Shown: positions 8,901-17,719 of the stretch, piece by piece
Numbering within the stretch: position 1 is the first letter of the stretch
How the letters are laid out: each line of letters begins with the position of its first letter
Source of the DNA: Flavobacteriaceae bacterium
GTDB lineage: Bacteria > Bacteroidota > Bacteroidia > Flavobacteriales > Flavobacteriaceae
DNA: 41,862 nt
Direction of reading: 5' to 3'
Assembly (NCBI GenBank): GCA_013214625.1
Contig: JABSPO010000052.1
Coordinates: 1-41,862 of the forward strand
The notes under the pieces: generated by a model
The model's input: only the letters and a program-made list of their open reading frames with translations
Told to the model about the DNA's origin: nothing
Databases searched by the model: none
Position numbers and translations under genes: made by a program

Positions 8901-9084
8901 TGATAGAATTGTTTTTAAAGAAAAAACAGCAACAGTAATTGATTATAAAACGGGTTCTTTTGATTTAAAACATGAAGCACAAGTGAATACTTACGCATCA
9001 GTATTGTTAGATATGGGATATGAGGTTGATAAGAAATTATTGGTCTATTTAGATGACAAAATAAAAATTAGAGAAGTTAGTTGA
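5917..9084 (+). CDS. addA: AddA-like UvrD/RecB-family helicase-nuclease
   Basis: A large (1055 residues) superfamily 1 helicase with a C-terminal nuclease, the probable AddA subunit for double-strand-break end processing before RecA loading. Helicase motifs run in order: Walker A ASAGSGKT (residues 10-17), VTFTNKAVAEM (Ia), FIDEFQDTS (Walker B, about 394), GDAKQAIYRWRGG (III, about 432), LDTNYRS (IV), TIHKSKGLEFPV (V) and LLYVALTRPKEQLYV (VI). The nuclease of PD-(D/E)XK type follows: NLIHLIL, then IPDRIV and VIDYKTG (about 1006). The presumed partner AddB-like gene lies at 12121, separated by kbl and an OmpA gene. The family is certain; the name AddA rests on the helicase-plus-nuclease architecture and the nearby partner. 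Confidence 0.88.
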   Translation: MNTNSFTVYNASAGSGKTFTLVKEYLKTLFLSHKIDKYKNILAVTFTNKAVAEMKGRILENLKAFADPEILLLTVPENLMDQHQMFSVIANELELDTMQLHKKAIRIQDAILNNYAAFDIVTIDTFTHRIIRTFAYDLKLPQNFEVALDTEDVLQEAIANVLMKVGEDKRLTKLLIDFALHKADDDKSWDIALDLYRVSRLLLNENEVEHVSKLKDKSLEDFDKLKETLEKKLTHAKNEIVSQSKGILNNFESKCISENDIKSVFGYFSKLAKEEFSIKYGLVWQAKLLNGETLYPKRVSGAVADSIDEMQSDISSVFLETKTLFSEVSFLKNFLKSIVPLSVLNVVNKELQSIKEEQNILLISEFNKIISNEIKGQPTPFIYERIGERYQNYFIDEFQDTSQMQWQNLIPLTENALLTEPKPNEQHSLLIVGDAKQAIYRWRGGKPEQFIDLYEDENPFYIEKSIENLDTNYRSYSEVVEFNNNFFSFLSHKFQNETHQELYRIGNNQKQNNKKGGFVKVSFVENVLEEDAIVLYQEKVLETIENVLEQGFVKADICIVTRKKKDGIAIADFLTEKGISIISSETLLVNKSKEVRFIISFLTYLLHPENKNSKMEFLNYLYAKLEVVSSEHEFYIKLLQLPPFDIFKELAISYQIQFDYETVQTLPFYELVEQIIRAFYLVSGSDAYVQYFLDEVLSFSQKKQTGVQGFLEYWELKKDKLSIVAPEGANAITLMTIHKSKGLEFPVIIFPFAELDIYKEQDSKTWYPINEEEYNGFSEAYLHFNKEIETYGDIGERLWKERRAQLELDNINLLYVALTRPKEQLYVISKKAINKKTGDENENLFSGFFIGFLKQIGKWQEDVDDYEFGEMLKLSIKTEIKEEKELLFTSSSRLDHNLAILAKAGFLWNSEQGDAIEKGNLIHLILSKIKYRRDVDIVFQELVINGIITTEQEELLKPVLTDLINNSEVSVYFNDDLIVFNERAILTKDGKTLIPDRIVFKEKTATVIDYKTGSFDLKHEAQVNTYASVLLDMGYEVDKKLLVYLDDKIKIREVS

Positions 9085-9107
9085 TATCTGTAAAATAATT
9101 ACATTTG
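9081..9107 (+). promoter_or_regulatory. Promoter of kbl
   Basis: TACATTTG at 9100-9107 matches the -7 consensus exactly. TTG at 9081-9083 lies 16 nt upstream, a little short of normal spacing, and overlaps the addA-like stop codon. It implies a ~105-nt leader for kbl. Confidence 0.55.
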
Positions 9108-9218
9108 TGATACCTATTAAACTTCAAAACACTCATAAGTTAAAAAGCAACGATTTAATATAGTGGTTTTGAGCTTTAAGAGGTGTTTAGTATAAAACCC
9201 AATTTAAAAGTAAAGTAC

Positions 9219-10412
9219 ATGTACGGAAAAATTAAAGCGCACTTAGCTCAAGAAATTCAAGAGATTAAAGATAACGGATTATATAAAAAAGAACGTATTA
9301 TAACATCAGCTCAAGATGCTGTGATTAAAATTTCTACAGGACAAGAAGTAATTAATTTTTGTGCAAACAATTACTTAGGATTGTCATCACACCCAGATGT
9401 AATTCAAGCAGCAAAAGATGCTATGGATACTCATGGTTTTGGAATGTCGTCAGTACGTTTTATTTGTGGGACACAGGATATTCATAAAACATTAGAACAA
9501 AAAATCGCTAATTTTTACGGGACAGAAGATACCATACTATACGCTGCGGCTTTTGATGCTAATGGTGGGGTATTTGAGCCGTTATTAGGAAAAGAAGATG
9601 CTATTATTTCTGATTCATTAAATCATGCTTCTATAATAGATGGTGTTCGTTTGTGTAAAGCAGCAAGATATCGTTATAAAAATAGTGATATGGCTGACTT
9701 AGAAAAGCAGTTAATTGCGGCAAATGAAAATGGCGCTCGATTTAAAATTATTGTTACTGATGGTGTTTTCTCAATGGATGGTATAGTAGCTCCATTAGAT
9801 AAAATATGTGATTTAGCCGATAAGTATGATGCTTTGGTGATGATTGATGAATGTCATTCTGCAGGGTTTATAGGTGAGACTGGTCGTGGAACTTTAGAGG
9901 CAAAAGGTGTTTTAGATAGAATTGATATTATAACTGGTACACTTGGCAAAGCGTTAGGTGGCGCTATGGGAGGGTATACAACTGGTAAAAAAGAAATTAT
10001 TGAAATATTACGCCAACGTTCTCGTCCATATTTATTCTCAAATTCTCTAGCACCAGCAATTGTAGGTGCATCAATTAAAGTTTTTGAAATGTTAGATACG
10101 GATACCACTTTAAGGGATAAATTAGAGTGGAACACGAATTACTTTAAAAAAGGAATGAAAGCAGCTGGACTAGATATAGTTGATGGTGATTCAGCCATAG
10201 TTCCAGTAATGTTATATGATGCAAAATTGTCTCAAACAATGGCGGATATGTTATTAGAAGAGGGGATATATGTAATTGGATTCTTTTACCCGGTAGTACC
10301 AAAGGATAAAGCAAGGATTCGTGTGCAGTTATCAGCAGCTCATAAAAAAGAGCATTTAGATAAGGCTATAGCAGCATTTACCAAGGTAGCTAGTGAGTTA
10401 AATATTATTTAA
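9219..10412 (+). CDS. kbl: Glycine C-acetyltransferase (2-amino-3-ketobutyrate CoA ligase)
   Basis: A PLP-dependent enzyme of the alpha-oxoamine synthase family; with CoA it splits 2-amino-3-oxobutanoate to glycine and acetyl-CoA in threonine breakdown. The start is placed at the ATG at 9219 ([13 protein letters not shown]), giving 397 residues, essentially the length of E. coli Kbl; the ORF-track GTG start adds 12 unlikely residues. Visible motifs are [46 protein letters not shown] (Asp and His at PLP) and [14 protein letters not shown], which contains the Schiff-base Lys. Other family members (8-amino-7-oxononanoate or serine palmitoyl synthases) are less likely given the full-length Kbl-like N-terminus. 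No threonine dehydrogenase gene lies next to it. Confidence 0.93.
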   Translation: MYGKIKAHLAQEIQEIKDNGLYKKERIITSAQDAVIKISTGQEVINFCANNYLGLSSHPDVIQAAKDAMDTHGFGMSSVRFICGTQDIHKTLEQKIANFYGTEDTILYAAAFDANGGVFEPLLGKEDAIISDSLNHASIIDGVRLCKAARYRYKNSDMADLEKQLIAANENGARFKIIVTDGVFSMDGIVAPLDKICDLADKYDALVMIDECHSAGFIGETGRGTLEAKGVLDRIDIITGTLGKALGGAMGGYTTGKKEIIEILRQRSRPYLFSNSLAPAIVGASIKVFEMLDTDTTLRDKLEWNTNYFKKGMKAAGLDIVDGDSAIVPVMLYDAKLSQTMADMLLEEGIYVIGFFYPVVPKDKARIRVQLSAAHKKEHLDKAIAAFTKVASELNII

Positions 10413-10468
10413 AAAGAATATTTATTAATGTGTTATTAACTAAAAAAGGAAAAATAATTACTTAAATT

Positions 10469-10499
10469 TTTGTTAATAACTTTATAGATATTACATTTG
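10469..10499 (+). promoter_or_regulatory. Near-ideal promoter of the OmpA-family gene
   Basis: TTTG (10469-10472) and TACATTTG (10492-10499) are separated by 19 nt, the closest match in the window to the Bacteroidetes promoter consensus. The leader would be about 28 nt. Strong expression, as expected for a major outer-membrane protein, is inferred. Confidence 0.8.
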
Positions 10500-10533
10500 C
10501 TTTGATTAACACTTAAAATTAAATTTATTAAAT

Positions 10534-11970
10534 ATGAAACAATTTAGCAAATTATTAGTTGCATGCGCCTTGATATTAGGGTTTAGCGCTAATGCACAAA
10601 CTGAAGACAATCCATGGGCTGTTACTGTTGGAGCTAACGCAATTAACTTTTTAGCTGCTGGTAATGATGGTCAAGTTGGAAATGCTGGGCATGACGCAAC
10701 AATTTTCACAGAGTTTTTTAATATAGAAGACCAATGGAATATGGCTCCTGCAATTTCTCAGTTAACTGTAGCGAAATATATGGGAAGCGGTGTAAGTTTA
10801 GACCTTACAGGTACATTTAATAAATTAAATCAATACGGAAATCATAGTTTTGATACTGATGATGTTAAGACATTTATTAGTCCTAATGACATAGATGGGA
10901 AGTATTTTGGTTTAGACTTAGGTGTAAACTACCACTTAAATACTTTATGGAATGGTATGAACTGGTTAGATCCGTATGCAAGAGCTAACGCTGGTTACAA
11001 CTGGGTTGACATGGGTACTACATTAGATGAGGCTGGTTTAGTTGCTGGTGGAGGTTTTGGAATTAACTTTTGGTTAAACAGAAATGTTGCTTTAAAAGTA
11101 CAGTCTGTTTACAAAAACAACTTTGCTGAAGAGTTAGAAAATGCAAATTACTTCCAAAATACTGTAGGTATTACTTTCGCTTTTGGAGGTTCTGATATCG
11201 ATGGAGATGGAATATATGATAAAGATGATGCTTGTCCAGAGGTATTTGGATTAGCTGAATTCAAAGGATGTCCTGATACTGACGGTGACGGAATCGAAGA
11301 TTCAAAAGATGCTTGTCCTGAAGTTCCTGGAACTGTAGAATTCAACGGATGTGCTGATACTGACGGTGACGGTGTTGCTGATCCTCAAGACGAATGTGTT
11401 GATGTAGTTGGTTTAAAAGAATTAAACGGTTGTCCTGATGCTGATGCTGATGGTATTGCTGACGCTAAAGATGGTTGTCCTCAAGTAGCTGGTCCAGCTG
11501 CTAATAACGGATGTCCTTGGCCTGATACTGATGGAGATTCAGTTTTAGATAAAGATGATCAATGTGTTGATGTTGCAGGAACTGTAGCTAACAATGGTTG
11601 TCCAGAAGCTACTGAAGTAGTTATTGCTAAATTAAATGCTTACGCTAAGACAATCTTATTTGATTCAGGTAAAGCTTCTTTTAAAGAACAAGCATTTTCA
11701 GCTTTAACAGCTATGAACGCAATCTTTAAAGAATATCCAACAGCTAAGTTTGACTTAGGTGGTCATACTGATAGTGCTGGTTCTGCAAAAAATAACCAAA
11801 AGTTATCTGAAAACAGAGTAAATGCTGTAAGAGACTGGTTTATTGCTAACGGAATCAAAGCTGACAGGTTAACTGCAACTGGATTTGGTGAAGTTAATCC
11901 AATTGACTCTAACAGAACTAGAGCTGGTAGAGCAAATAACAGAAGAGTAGAGGTTAAATTAGCAAAATAA
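10534..11970 (+). CDS. OmpA-family outer membrane protein with TSP3 repeats
   Basis: A 478-residue outer-membrane protein. In order: a signal peptide (1-21, ending NAQ), an N-terminal beta-barrel region of about 190 residues, five thrombospondin type 3-like calcium-binding repeats (about 225-355, each with a DxDGDGI.D..D.CP pattern such as [15 protein letters not shown]), and a C-terminal OmpA peptidoglycan-binding domain (about 365-478) with [31 protein letters not shown] and NRRVEVKL. It would link the outer membrane to peptidoglycan. It has its own strong promoter and terminator, so it is expressed independently of the flanking DNA repair genes. Confidence 0.95.
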   Translation: MKQFSKLLVACALILGFSANAQTEDNPWAVTVGANAINFLAAGNDGQVGNAGHDATIFTEFFNIEDQWNMAPAISQLTVAKYMGSGVSLDLTGTFNKLNQYGNHSFDTDDVKTFISPNDIDGKYFGLDLGVNYHLNTLWNGMNWLDPYARANAGYNWVDMGTTLDEAGLVAGGGFGINFWLNRNVALKVQSVYKNNFAEELENANYFQNTVGITFAFGGSDIDGDGIYDKDDACPEVFGLAEFKGCPDTDGDGIEDSKDACPEVPGTVEFNGCADTDGDGVADPQDECVDVVGLKELNGCPDADADGIADAKDGCPQVAGPAANNGCPWPDTDGDSVLDKDDQCVDVAGTVANNGCPEATEVVIAKLNAYAKTILFDSGKASFKEQAFSALTAMNAIFKEYPTAKFDLGGHTDSAGSAKNNQKLSENRVNAVRDWFIANGIKADRLTATGFGEVNPIDSNRTRAGRANNRRVEVKLAK

Positions 11971-11991
11971 TTTAATTCTCAAATATATTTT

Positions 11992-12022
11992 AAAAGTGCC
12001 TCGTTATCGAGGCACTTTTTTT
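11992..12022 (+). terminator. Terminator of the OmpA-family gene
   Basis: A 12-bp hairpin (AAAAGTGCCTCG and CGAGGCACTTTT, loop TTAT) followed by a T-run, 22 nt after the stop codon. It closes the monocistronic OmpA transcript. Confidence 0.93.
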
Positions 12023-12120
12023 ATACCCATAGGTGAAATTATTATCAATAGCTTATGCCGTTCTATGTATAGTAGAATAAAATCAATACCTTGTGTTTAC
12101 TTAAAATAGCTGATTATTAT

Positions 12121-14865
12121 ATGCAAAGTTTTATAAGCAAGTGTTTAGTGAAAATAGGAGCAGATAGTAGTGCGATAAGTGAATCTGTTTTTGTTTTACC
12201 AAGTAAAAGAGCGGGAGTATTTTTAAAAAAAGAATTATCAAAATACTATCAAACTACTTTTTTTCTACCTAAAATCATCAGTATAGAAGAGTTTATAGAA
12301 GATGTTTCAGGATTAACTACAAGTAGTAATTTAGAGACGCTTTTTACGTTTTACAATGTATACGCATCAATTATACCAGATGAGTTAAAAGAATCCTTCG
12401 AATCGTTTTCTAAATGGGGACAAATACTCTTGCATGATTTTAATGAAATTGATAGATACGGTATTGATGCAAAAGATTTTTTTTCAAATCTATCCAATAT
12501 AAAACAAATTGAGAATTGGTCTCCAAGTGAAGAGCCAACAACACTTATTAAAAATTACTTAGATTTTTGGAGAAATTCTTATCAGTATTATGATAAGCTA
12601 CAATCGGAATTATTACAAAACGGAGTAGGGTATCAAGGGTTGGTTTACCGAGAAGCTTCTGAGCATATAGAGCATTATATCCAAAGCAATCAAGCACATC
12701 ATTATTTTCTTGGGTTTAATGCATTAAATGCCTCTGAAGAAACAATATTTCAAGAGTTATTACAGCAGGATAGAGCAACTGTACTTTTTGATACGGATCA
12801 ATTATTTTTTGAATCAAAAACAAATAGTGCCAGTCACTTTTTAAGGAAGTACAATAAAGAGTGGAATTATTATGATAACACCAATTTCTCAATTGTATCC
12901 AATGAGTTTTCTTCTAAGAAAAATATTGATGTAATAGCTTTACCCAAGAATATAGGTCAAGTAAAAAAAGTTGGAGAATTACTAAGTAAACTTTCAGCTT
13001 TGGAGTTAAAAGAAACTGCTGTTGTTTTAGGTGATGAAAGCTTGTTGTTGCCCTTATTAAATTCATTACCTAAAAATGTAACGGATATTAATATAACCAT
13101 GGGGATGTCGTTAAAAGATATTCCGCTTGTTTCTTTTTTCGATAGTATCTTTCAGTTGTATTACAAACAATCGAATGATCGGTTCTATTATAAAAAACTG
13201 CTCACTTTTTTAAATAATAATTACACCAGGTTATTACTTAATAGTGAAGATGTTAATACACTAATTTACCACATTCAACATTACAATATAATTAGTATTA
13301 CTAAGCAAGAAATAATTGAGTTGCTCCCTGATAATTTCTTTTTAAAACAAATAGTATCTCTTAGTAAAAAAACGACAGTTGACTGTATAGATGTTTTTAA
13401 AGCAGTTATTTTAGAATTAAAGCGGCAAGTAGATGATCCCTCAACGAATCAACTGGACTTGGAGTACTTATATCGTTTCAACGAAGTGTTTAATGTGTTG
13501 GGTGTCCTTCAGGAAAAATACAAATCGATTAAAAGTTTAGAAGAGTTTTATCAAATTTATAAAGAAGTTTTAAGTACTGATACGTTAGATTTTAAAGGAG
13601 AACCAGTTCATGGGTTACAAATTATGGGAATGCTTGAATCTCGTGTGCTGGATTTTAAACGAGTGATTTTAACTTCAGTAAATGAAGGAATATTGCCTTC
13701 TGGTAAAAGTCATAATTCATTCATTCCATTTGATTTAAAAATAGCATTTAAGCTGCCAACATATTATGAAAAGGATGCTGTGTATGCATATCACTTTTTT
13801 CGATTATTACAACGTGCAGAAAATATTAGTTTAATTTATAATACAGAGTCAGACGGATTGAACGCCGGAGAAAAAAGCAGGTTTCTATTACAATTAGAAT
13901 CATTGGTATCTGAAAATCATGTAATAAATTACTATACTAGTTCCCCGAAAATCCCATCTACTACTCAAGAATTACAAGTGATTCAAAAGGATGAAAAGGT
14001 TCTGGAGCGTTTAAAAGAAATTGCTGCTAAAGGATTCTCCCCTTCGGCATTAACACAATATGTTAGGAACCCAATAGATTTTTATCAGCAGAAAGTATTG
14101 CGAATTTATGAAGAGGACGCCGTAGAAGAAACTGTAGCGGCTAATACATTAGGGACCATTGTACATAATACATTAGAAAACTTTTACAAGCCTTTAGAAA
14201 ATCAAATTCTTACTAAAGAAGCAATCAAACTGATGCAACAAAATATTGATACAGAAGTTAGTAAACAGTTTTTATTAGAATTTAAAAAGGGTGATATCAC
14301 CAAAGGGAAAAACTTAATTATTTTTAATATCGCTAAACGTTATGTTGTTAATTTCCTAAAGCAGGAATTAAAGTTAATCGCTGAAAGTAATGAAGTTATT
14401 ATCCGACATATAGAATCAGATTTACGCACAGAAATTAATGTTCCAGGATTAGAGTTTCCAATATTTATTGCAGGAAAAGTAGATAGAATTGATGAAGTAG
14501 ACGGAACCATTAGAATTATTGATTACAAAACAGGTAAAGTAGATCAGAGTAAGGTTGAAATAGTTAATTGGGAGGATATTACTACTGATTATACAAAATA
14601 TAGCAAGCCGTTTCAGATATTAATGTATGCATACATGATTCAATCTCAGAAGCAATTTACCAAACCCTTAGAGGCTGGAATTATATCTTTTAAAAACTTA
14701 AGCGCTGGTTTTTTAAAATTTTCTAAAAAGGATAAAACTGGACGTGGAGCAAAAAAAGATACGGTAATTACTCAAGAAACCTTTGATGATTTTCTAATAG
14801 AATTACATCAATTGATTCATGAAATATGTAACATCAATATCGACTTTACGGAAAAAGAAGTTTAA
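12121..14865 (+). CDS. addB: AddB-like PD-(D/E)XK nuclease
   Basis: A 914-residue protein taken from the ATG at 12121 (MQSFISKCLVKIG); the ORF-track TTG start 30 nt upstream is not needed. The N-terminal two thirds resemble the inactive helicase-like AddB/RecC core (FVLPSKRAGVFLKKEL, LGFNALNASEE, VILTSVNEGILPSGKSHNSFIP) and lack a Walker A motif. The C-terminal part is a RecB-type nuclease: SPSALTQYVRNPIDFYQQKVL, GTIVHNTLENFY, then AGKVDRIDEVDGTIRIIDYKTGK with the catalytic Asp and Lys. The iron-sulfur Cys set of Bacillus AddB is not seen: only one Cys is near the C-terminus. It is the probable partner of the 5917-9084 gene. The hydrolase gene starts one nt after the stop. Confidence 0.82.
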   Translation: MQSFISKCLVKIGADSSAISESVFVLPSKRAGVFLKKELSKYYQTTFFLPKIISIEEFIEDVSGLTTSSNLETLFTFYNVYASIIPDELKESFESFSKWGQILLHDFNEIDRYGIDAKDFFSNLSNIKQIENWSPSEEPTTLIKNYLDFWRNSYQYYDKLQSELLQNGVGYQGLVYREASEHIEHYIQSNQAHHYFLGFNALNASEETIFQELLQQDRATVLFDTDQLFFESKTNSASHFLRKYNKEWNYYDNTNFSIVSNEFSSKKNIDVIALPKNIGQVKKVGELLSKLSALELKETAVVLGDESLLLPLLNSLPKNVTDINITMGMSLKDIPLVSFFDSIFQLYYKQSNDRFYYKKLLTFLNNNYTRLLLNSEDVNTLIYHIQHYNIISITKQEIIELLPDNFFLKQIVSLSKKTTVDCIDVFKAVILELKRQVDDPSTNQLDLEYLYRFNEVFNVLGVLQEKYKSIKSLEEFYQIYKEVLSTDTLDFKGEPVHGLQIMGMLESRVLDFKRVILTSVNEGILPSGKSHNSFIPFDLKIAFKLPTYYEKDAVYAYHFFRLLQRAENISLIYNTESDGLNAGEKSRFLLQLESLVSENHVINYYTSSPKIPSTTQELQVIQKDEKVLERLKEIAAKGFSPSALTQYVRNPIDFYQQKVLRIYEEDAVEETVAANTLGTIVHNTLENFYKPLENQILTKEAIKLMQQNIDTEVSKQFLLEFKKGDITKGKNLIIFNIAKRYVVNFLKQELKLIAESNEVIIRHIESDLRTEINVPGLEFPIFIAGKVDRIDEVDGTIRIIDYKTGKVDQSKVEIVNWEDITTDYTKYSKPFQILMYAYMIQSQKQFTKPLEAGIISFKNLSAGFLKFSKKDKTGRGAKKDTVITQETFDDFLIELHQLIHEICNINIDFTEKEV

Positions 14866-14866
14866 T

Positions 14867-15706
14867 ATGATAAAAGAAACAAGTATTCTCCATAGAGAAA
14901 ATAAAAAGCCAATACAGTTAGATGTTTCATTCAATAATAACGGGAAACAAAAACCAATATTAATTTTTTGTCATGGATACAAAGGATTTAAAGATTGGGG
15001 ATGTTGGAATGTGATGGCTTCGCGTATGGCAAACGAAGATTTTTTCTTTCTAAAGTTCAATTTCTCTCATAATGGGGGAACAATGGAACAACCTATAGAT
15101 TTCCCGGATTTAAACGCTTTTGGAGAGAATAACTTCACAAAGGAACTGGAAGACCTAGAAAATGTAATATCATGGATTACAAGTCCTGAAAACAAGTATT
15201 CAACAGAACTTAATCCACAAGATGTTATTTTGGTTGGGCATTCTCGAGGAGGAGGAATTGTAACTATAAAAGCTTCCGAGGATGATCGGGTTACTAAACT
15301 AATTACTTTGGCAGGGGCGTCAGATTATAAGTCGAGATTTCCTACAGGTGATCAATTAGCGTATTGGAGAAATGAAGGAGTTGCTTATGTGGAGAATGGA
15401 AGGACGAAACAACAAATGCCACACTTTATTCAGTTTTATGATAATTTCATAGAAAATGAAGCTCGTTTGACAATTTCTACAGCAACAAAAAAAATAAGGA
15501 TACCGTACTTAATTATTCACGGAACAACTGATGAAACAGTAACATTTCAAGAAGCAGAAGCATTGCATAACTGGAATGTGAAAAGTGAGTTGTTTGCTAT
15601 TGAAAATGCAAATCATGTATTTGGAGCAAGCCATCCTTGGGAAAATGATTCACTTCCTGATGATTTAGAAATAGCAGTAAATAAAATCATAAACTTCAGT
15701 AAATAA
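14867..15706 (+). CDS. Alpha/beta hydrolase
   Basis: A 279-residue alpha/beta-hydrolase-fold protein without signal peptide. The ORF-track start overlaps addB by 47 nt; the ATG at 14867, one nt past the addB stop, gives a normal N-terminus. The catalytic triad is visible: nucleophile Ser in GHSRGGG, Asp in IHGTTDETV and His in ENANHVFGASHP. The oxyanion-hole turn is in FCHGYKGFKDWG. It resembles the dienelactone-hydrolase/acylaminoacyl-peptidase-like branch; the substrate is unknown. It forms a run with the AddB-like gene and the acetyltransferase gene (stop TAA is directly followed by ATG), so the three are probably co-transcribed. Confidence 0.88.
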   Translation: MIKETSILHRENKKPIQLDVSFNNNGKQKPILIFCHGYKGFKDWGCWNVMASRMANEDFFFLKFNFSHNGGTMEQPIDFPDLNAFGENNFTKELEDLENVISWITSPENKYSTELNPQDVILVGHSRGGGIVTIKASEDDRVTKLITLAGASDYKSRFPTGDQLAYWRNEGVAYVENGRTKQQMPHFIQFYDNFIENEARLTISTATKKIRIPYLIIHGTTDETVTFQEAEALHNWNVKSELFAIENANHVFGASHPWENDSLPDDLEIAVNKIINFSK

Positions 15707-16210
15707 ATGACAATTACAAAACCAACCAAGCAAGATATTCCTGAATTACTTATAGTAACTAAAGCTTGTGCTCAAGCAATGATAGCAGATGGTATTTATC
15801 AATGGAATGAAGATTATCCCTCGTATGGAGCTTTTGAAAAAGATATTGAAATAGGCCAGCTTTGGGTGTTAAAAGATGATGGAAATATTATTGGATCAGT
15901 TGTTATTTCTGAGCTAAAAGATGAAGAATATAAATCAGTAGTATGGTTAACTCCTGATGTTAAAAACATGTATATCCATCGTTTGGCAATACATCCTAAT
16001 TCACAAGGAAAGGGATTAGCGCAAAAATTAATGGACTTCGCAGAAGCATATGCTAAAAAGAATGATTTTTTATCAGTTCGACTAGATACTTTTAGTGTAA
16101 ATACCCGTAATAATGCATTTTATCAGAAAAGAGGCTACCAGAAATTGGGTGATGTATATTTTCCTAATCAAAGTGAACATCCGTTTCACTGTTATGAATT
16201 AGTGCTTTAA
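15707..16210 (+). CDS. GNAT-family N-acetyltransferase
   Basis: A 167-residue acetyl-CoA-dependent acyltransferase of the GNAT family. The acetyl-CoA-binding segment is MYIHRLAIHPNSQGKGLAQKLMDFAE, with the R/Q-x-x-G-x-G/A pattern (QGKGLA), and the C-terminal part contains the usual RLDTFSVNTRNNAFYQKRGY. The substrate cannot be predicted. Its ATG directly abuts the stop codon of the hydrolase gene, which suggests translational coupling. Confidence 0.92.
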   Translation: MTITKPTKQDIPELLIVTKACAQAMIADGIYQWNEDYPSYGAFEKDIEIGQLWVLKDDGNIIGSVVISELKDEEYKSVVWLTPDVKNMYIHRLAIHPNSQGKGLAQKLMDFAEAYAKKNDFLSVRLDTFSVNTRNNAFYQKRGYQKLGDVYFPNQSEHPFHCYELVL

Positions 16211-16295
16211 CCAACCAAGGGTTTAATTATCTAATAATAATATTTTAATGTATGTTTTGAATATTTCCATCAAGGCATTTAATTTATTCCTTTAA

Positions 16296-17630
16296 TTGAA
16301 AGTAGATTTAAGTTTTAAAAGCATCAATAAATTAGCAATACCAGCCTTAATAGCAGGGATTGCTGAGCCAATAATTTCCGCAACCGATCTAGCTATCATT
16401 GGTAATTTGCCGAATCATAGTGCAGAAGCTGCTGCCGCGGTTGGTTTAGTATCGGTATTTTTAAATGCGTTAATATGGATGTTAGGGCAGAGTAGAAGTG
16501 CAATATCTGCTATTGTATCGCAATATGTAGGCGCAGGAAAATTAGAAGAGGTGAAGAATTTACCTATTCAAGCAATATTGATTATTATAGGTATTAGTTT
16601 ATTTATACTCGGGGTAACTTTTCCGTTTGCAAGAGAAATATTCAGTTTATATAATGCCAAAGGATTGGTGTTGGATTATTGTGAAGACTATTATCAAATT
16701 AGGGCAATTGGTTTCCCAATGATACTAATCACTTTTGCTATAATGGGTACATTCAGGGGCTTACAAAATTCATACTATCCAATGCTAATTGCTTTAACAG
16801 GATTGGTTTTTAATTTAGTGTTAGATGTGATATTGGTGTTTGGTATTGAAGGATATATTCCTCCATTAGGGTTAAAAGGAGCGGCTTATGCGAGTGTGAT
16901 TTCACAAGGAATAATGATGGTATTGGCTTTTTATTATCTTGTTAAAAAAACCTCAGTACATATTAAATTCACTCTTCCTTTTAATAAAGAAGTGAAGAAT
17001 TTAATGGTCATGATTATTAATCTTTTTGTGAGAACATTGGCTTTAAACATTGCATTGAATTTATCAAGTTATTTCGCTGCAAGTTATGGTGTCGTTTATC
17101 TTAACGCTTACACAATAGCTGTGAATATTTGGTTTATTTGCGCTTTTGTAATTGATGGCTATGCAAGTGCTGGAAATATGATTTCCGGAAAATTATATGG
17201 TGCTAATGATATAGAAAATTTAATTGTACTTCGGAAAAAACTGACTAAATACGGGCTAGTCGTAGGACTACTATTGTTAGTTCTTCTAGGGACTTTTTAT
17301 TACCCAATAGGGAGGTTGTATTCTAATAATGAATTAGTAAGAGAGCAATTTTACAATACATTTTGGATTGCCATTGCAATGCAACCTTTATGTGCAATTG
17401 CCTTTATTTATGACGGAATGTATAAAGGGATGGGTAAAATGAAAACACTCAGAAATTTATTGTTACTAACTACGTTCTTTGGGTTTATACCGGTATTATT
17501 AATTGCAAATTATTTCGGGATGATGTTGTATGGTATTTGGTTGGCCTTTGTAGTTTGGATATTCTTAAGATGGTTGCTATTAAAGTTAGATTTTAAAAAG
17601 ACTATTGTTAATCCCGCCAATGGGCTTTAA
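16296..17630 (+). CDS. MATE-family multidrug efflux transporter
   Basis: A 444-residue inner-membrane protein with about 12 hydrophobic segments, in the MATE (multidrug and toxin extrusion) family, which exports cationic drugs in exchange for Na+ or H+. The N-terminus LSFKSINKLAIPALIAGIAEPIISATDLAIIGNL is typical. The start is a TTG at 16296: the preceding codon is a stop (TAA) and the conserved helix begins immediately, so a downstream start would remove it. Oddly, the last residues (VNPANGL) and the stop codon are encoded by a dispersed repeat that starts at 17608. No clear TAnnTTTG box is seen upstream. Confidence 0.92.
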   Translation: MKVDLSFKSINKLAIPALIAGIAEPIISATDLAIIGNLPNHSAEAAAAVGLVSVFLNALIWMLGQSRSAISAIVSQYVGAGKLEEVKNLPIQAILIIIGISLFILGVTFPFAREIFSLYNAKGLVLDYCEDYYQIRAIGFPMILITFAIMGTFRGLQNSYYPMLIALTGLVFNLVLDVILVFGIEGYIPPLGLKGAAYASVISQGIMMVLAFYYLVKKTSVHIKFTLPFNKEVKNLMVMIINLFVRTLALNIALNLSSYFAASYGVVYLNAYTIAVNIWFICAFVIDGYASAGNMISGKLYGANDIENLIVLRKKLTKYGLVVGLLLLVLLGTFYYPIGRLYSNNELVREQFYNTFWIAIAMQPLCAIAFIYDGMYKGMGKMKTLRNLLLLTTFFGFIPVLLIANYFGMMLYGIWLAFVVWIFLRWLLLKLDFKKTIVNPANGL

Positions 17631-17713
17631 TCCCCCATCCCGATAGCTAACGGGATATCCTGTTCTAAAAATTACAATTAGTTAATCCATACCTCTGATG
17701 CTTACATCGAGGG
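17608..17713. repeat. Dispersed repeat family 1 (copy overlapping the MATE gene end)
   Basis: About 106 nt starting TTAATCCCGCCAATGGGC and ending near ATCGAGGG. It aligns over its whole length with 22341-22443 (roughly three quarters identical by eye). It has three hairpin parts: CCCGCCAATGGG, CCCGATAGCTAACGGG and CCTCtGATG...CATCGAGG. The first 23 nt are read as the 3' end of the MATE ORF. Confidence 0.75.
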
Positions 17714-17719
17714 AGCTAA

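Noticed and set aside
11148-11345. Minus-strand ORF opposite the OmpA TSP3 repeats
   Set aside because: Its low-complexity composition is the shadow of the tandem Asp/Gly-rich coding repeats.
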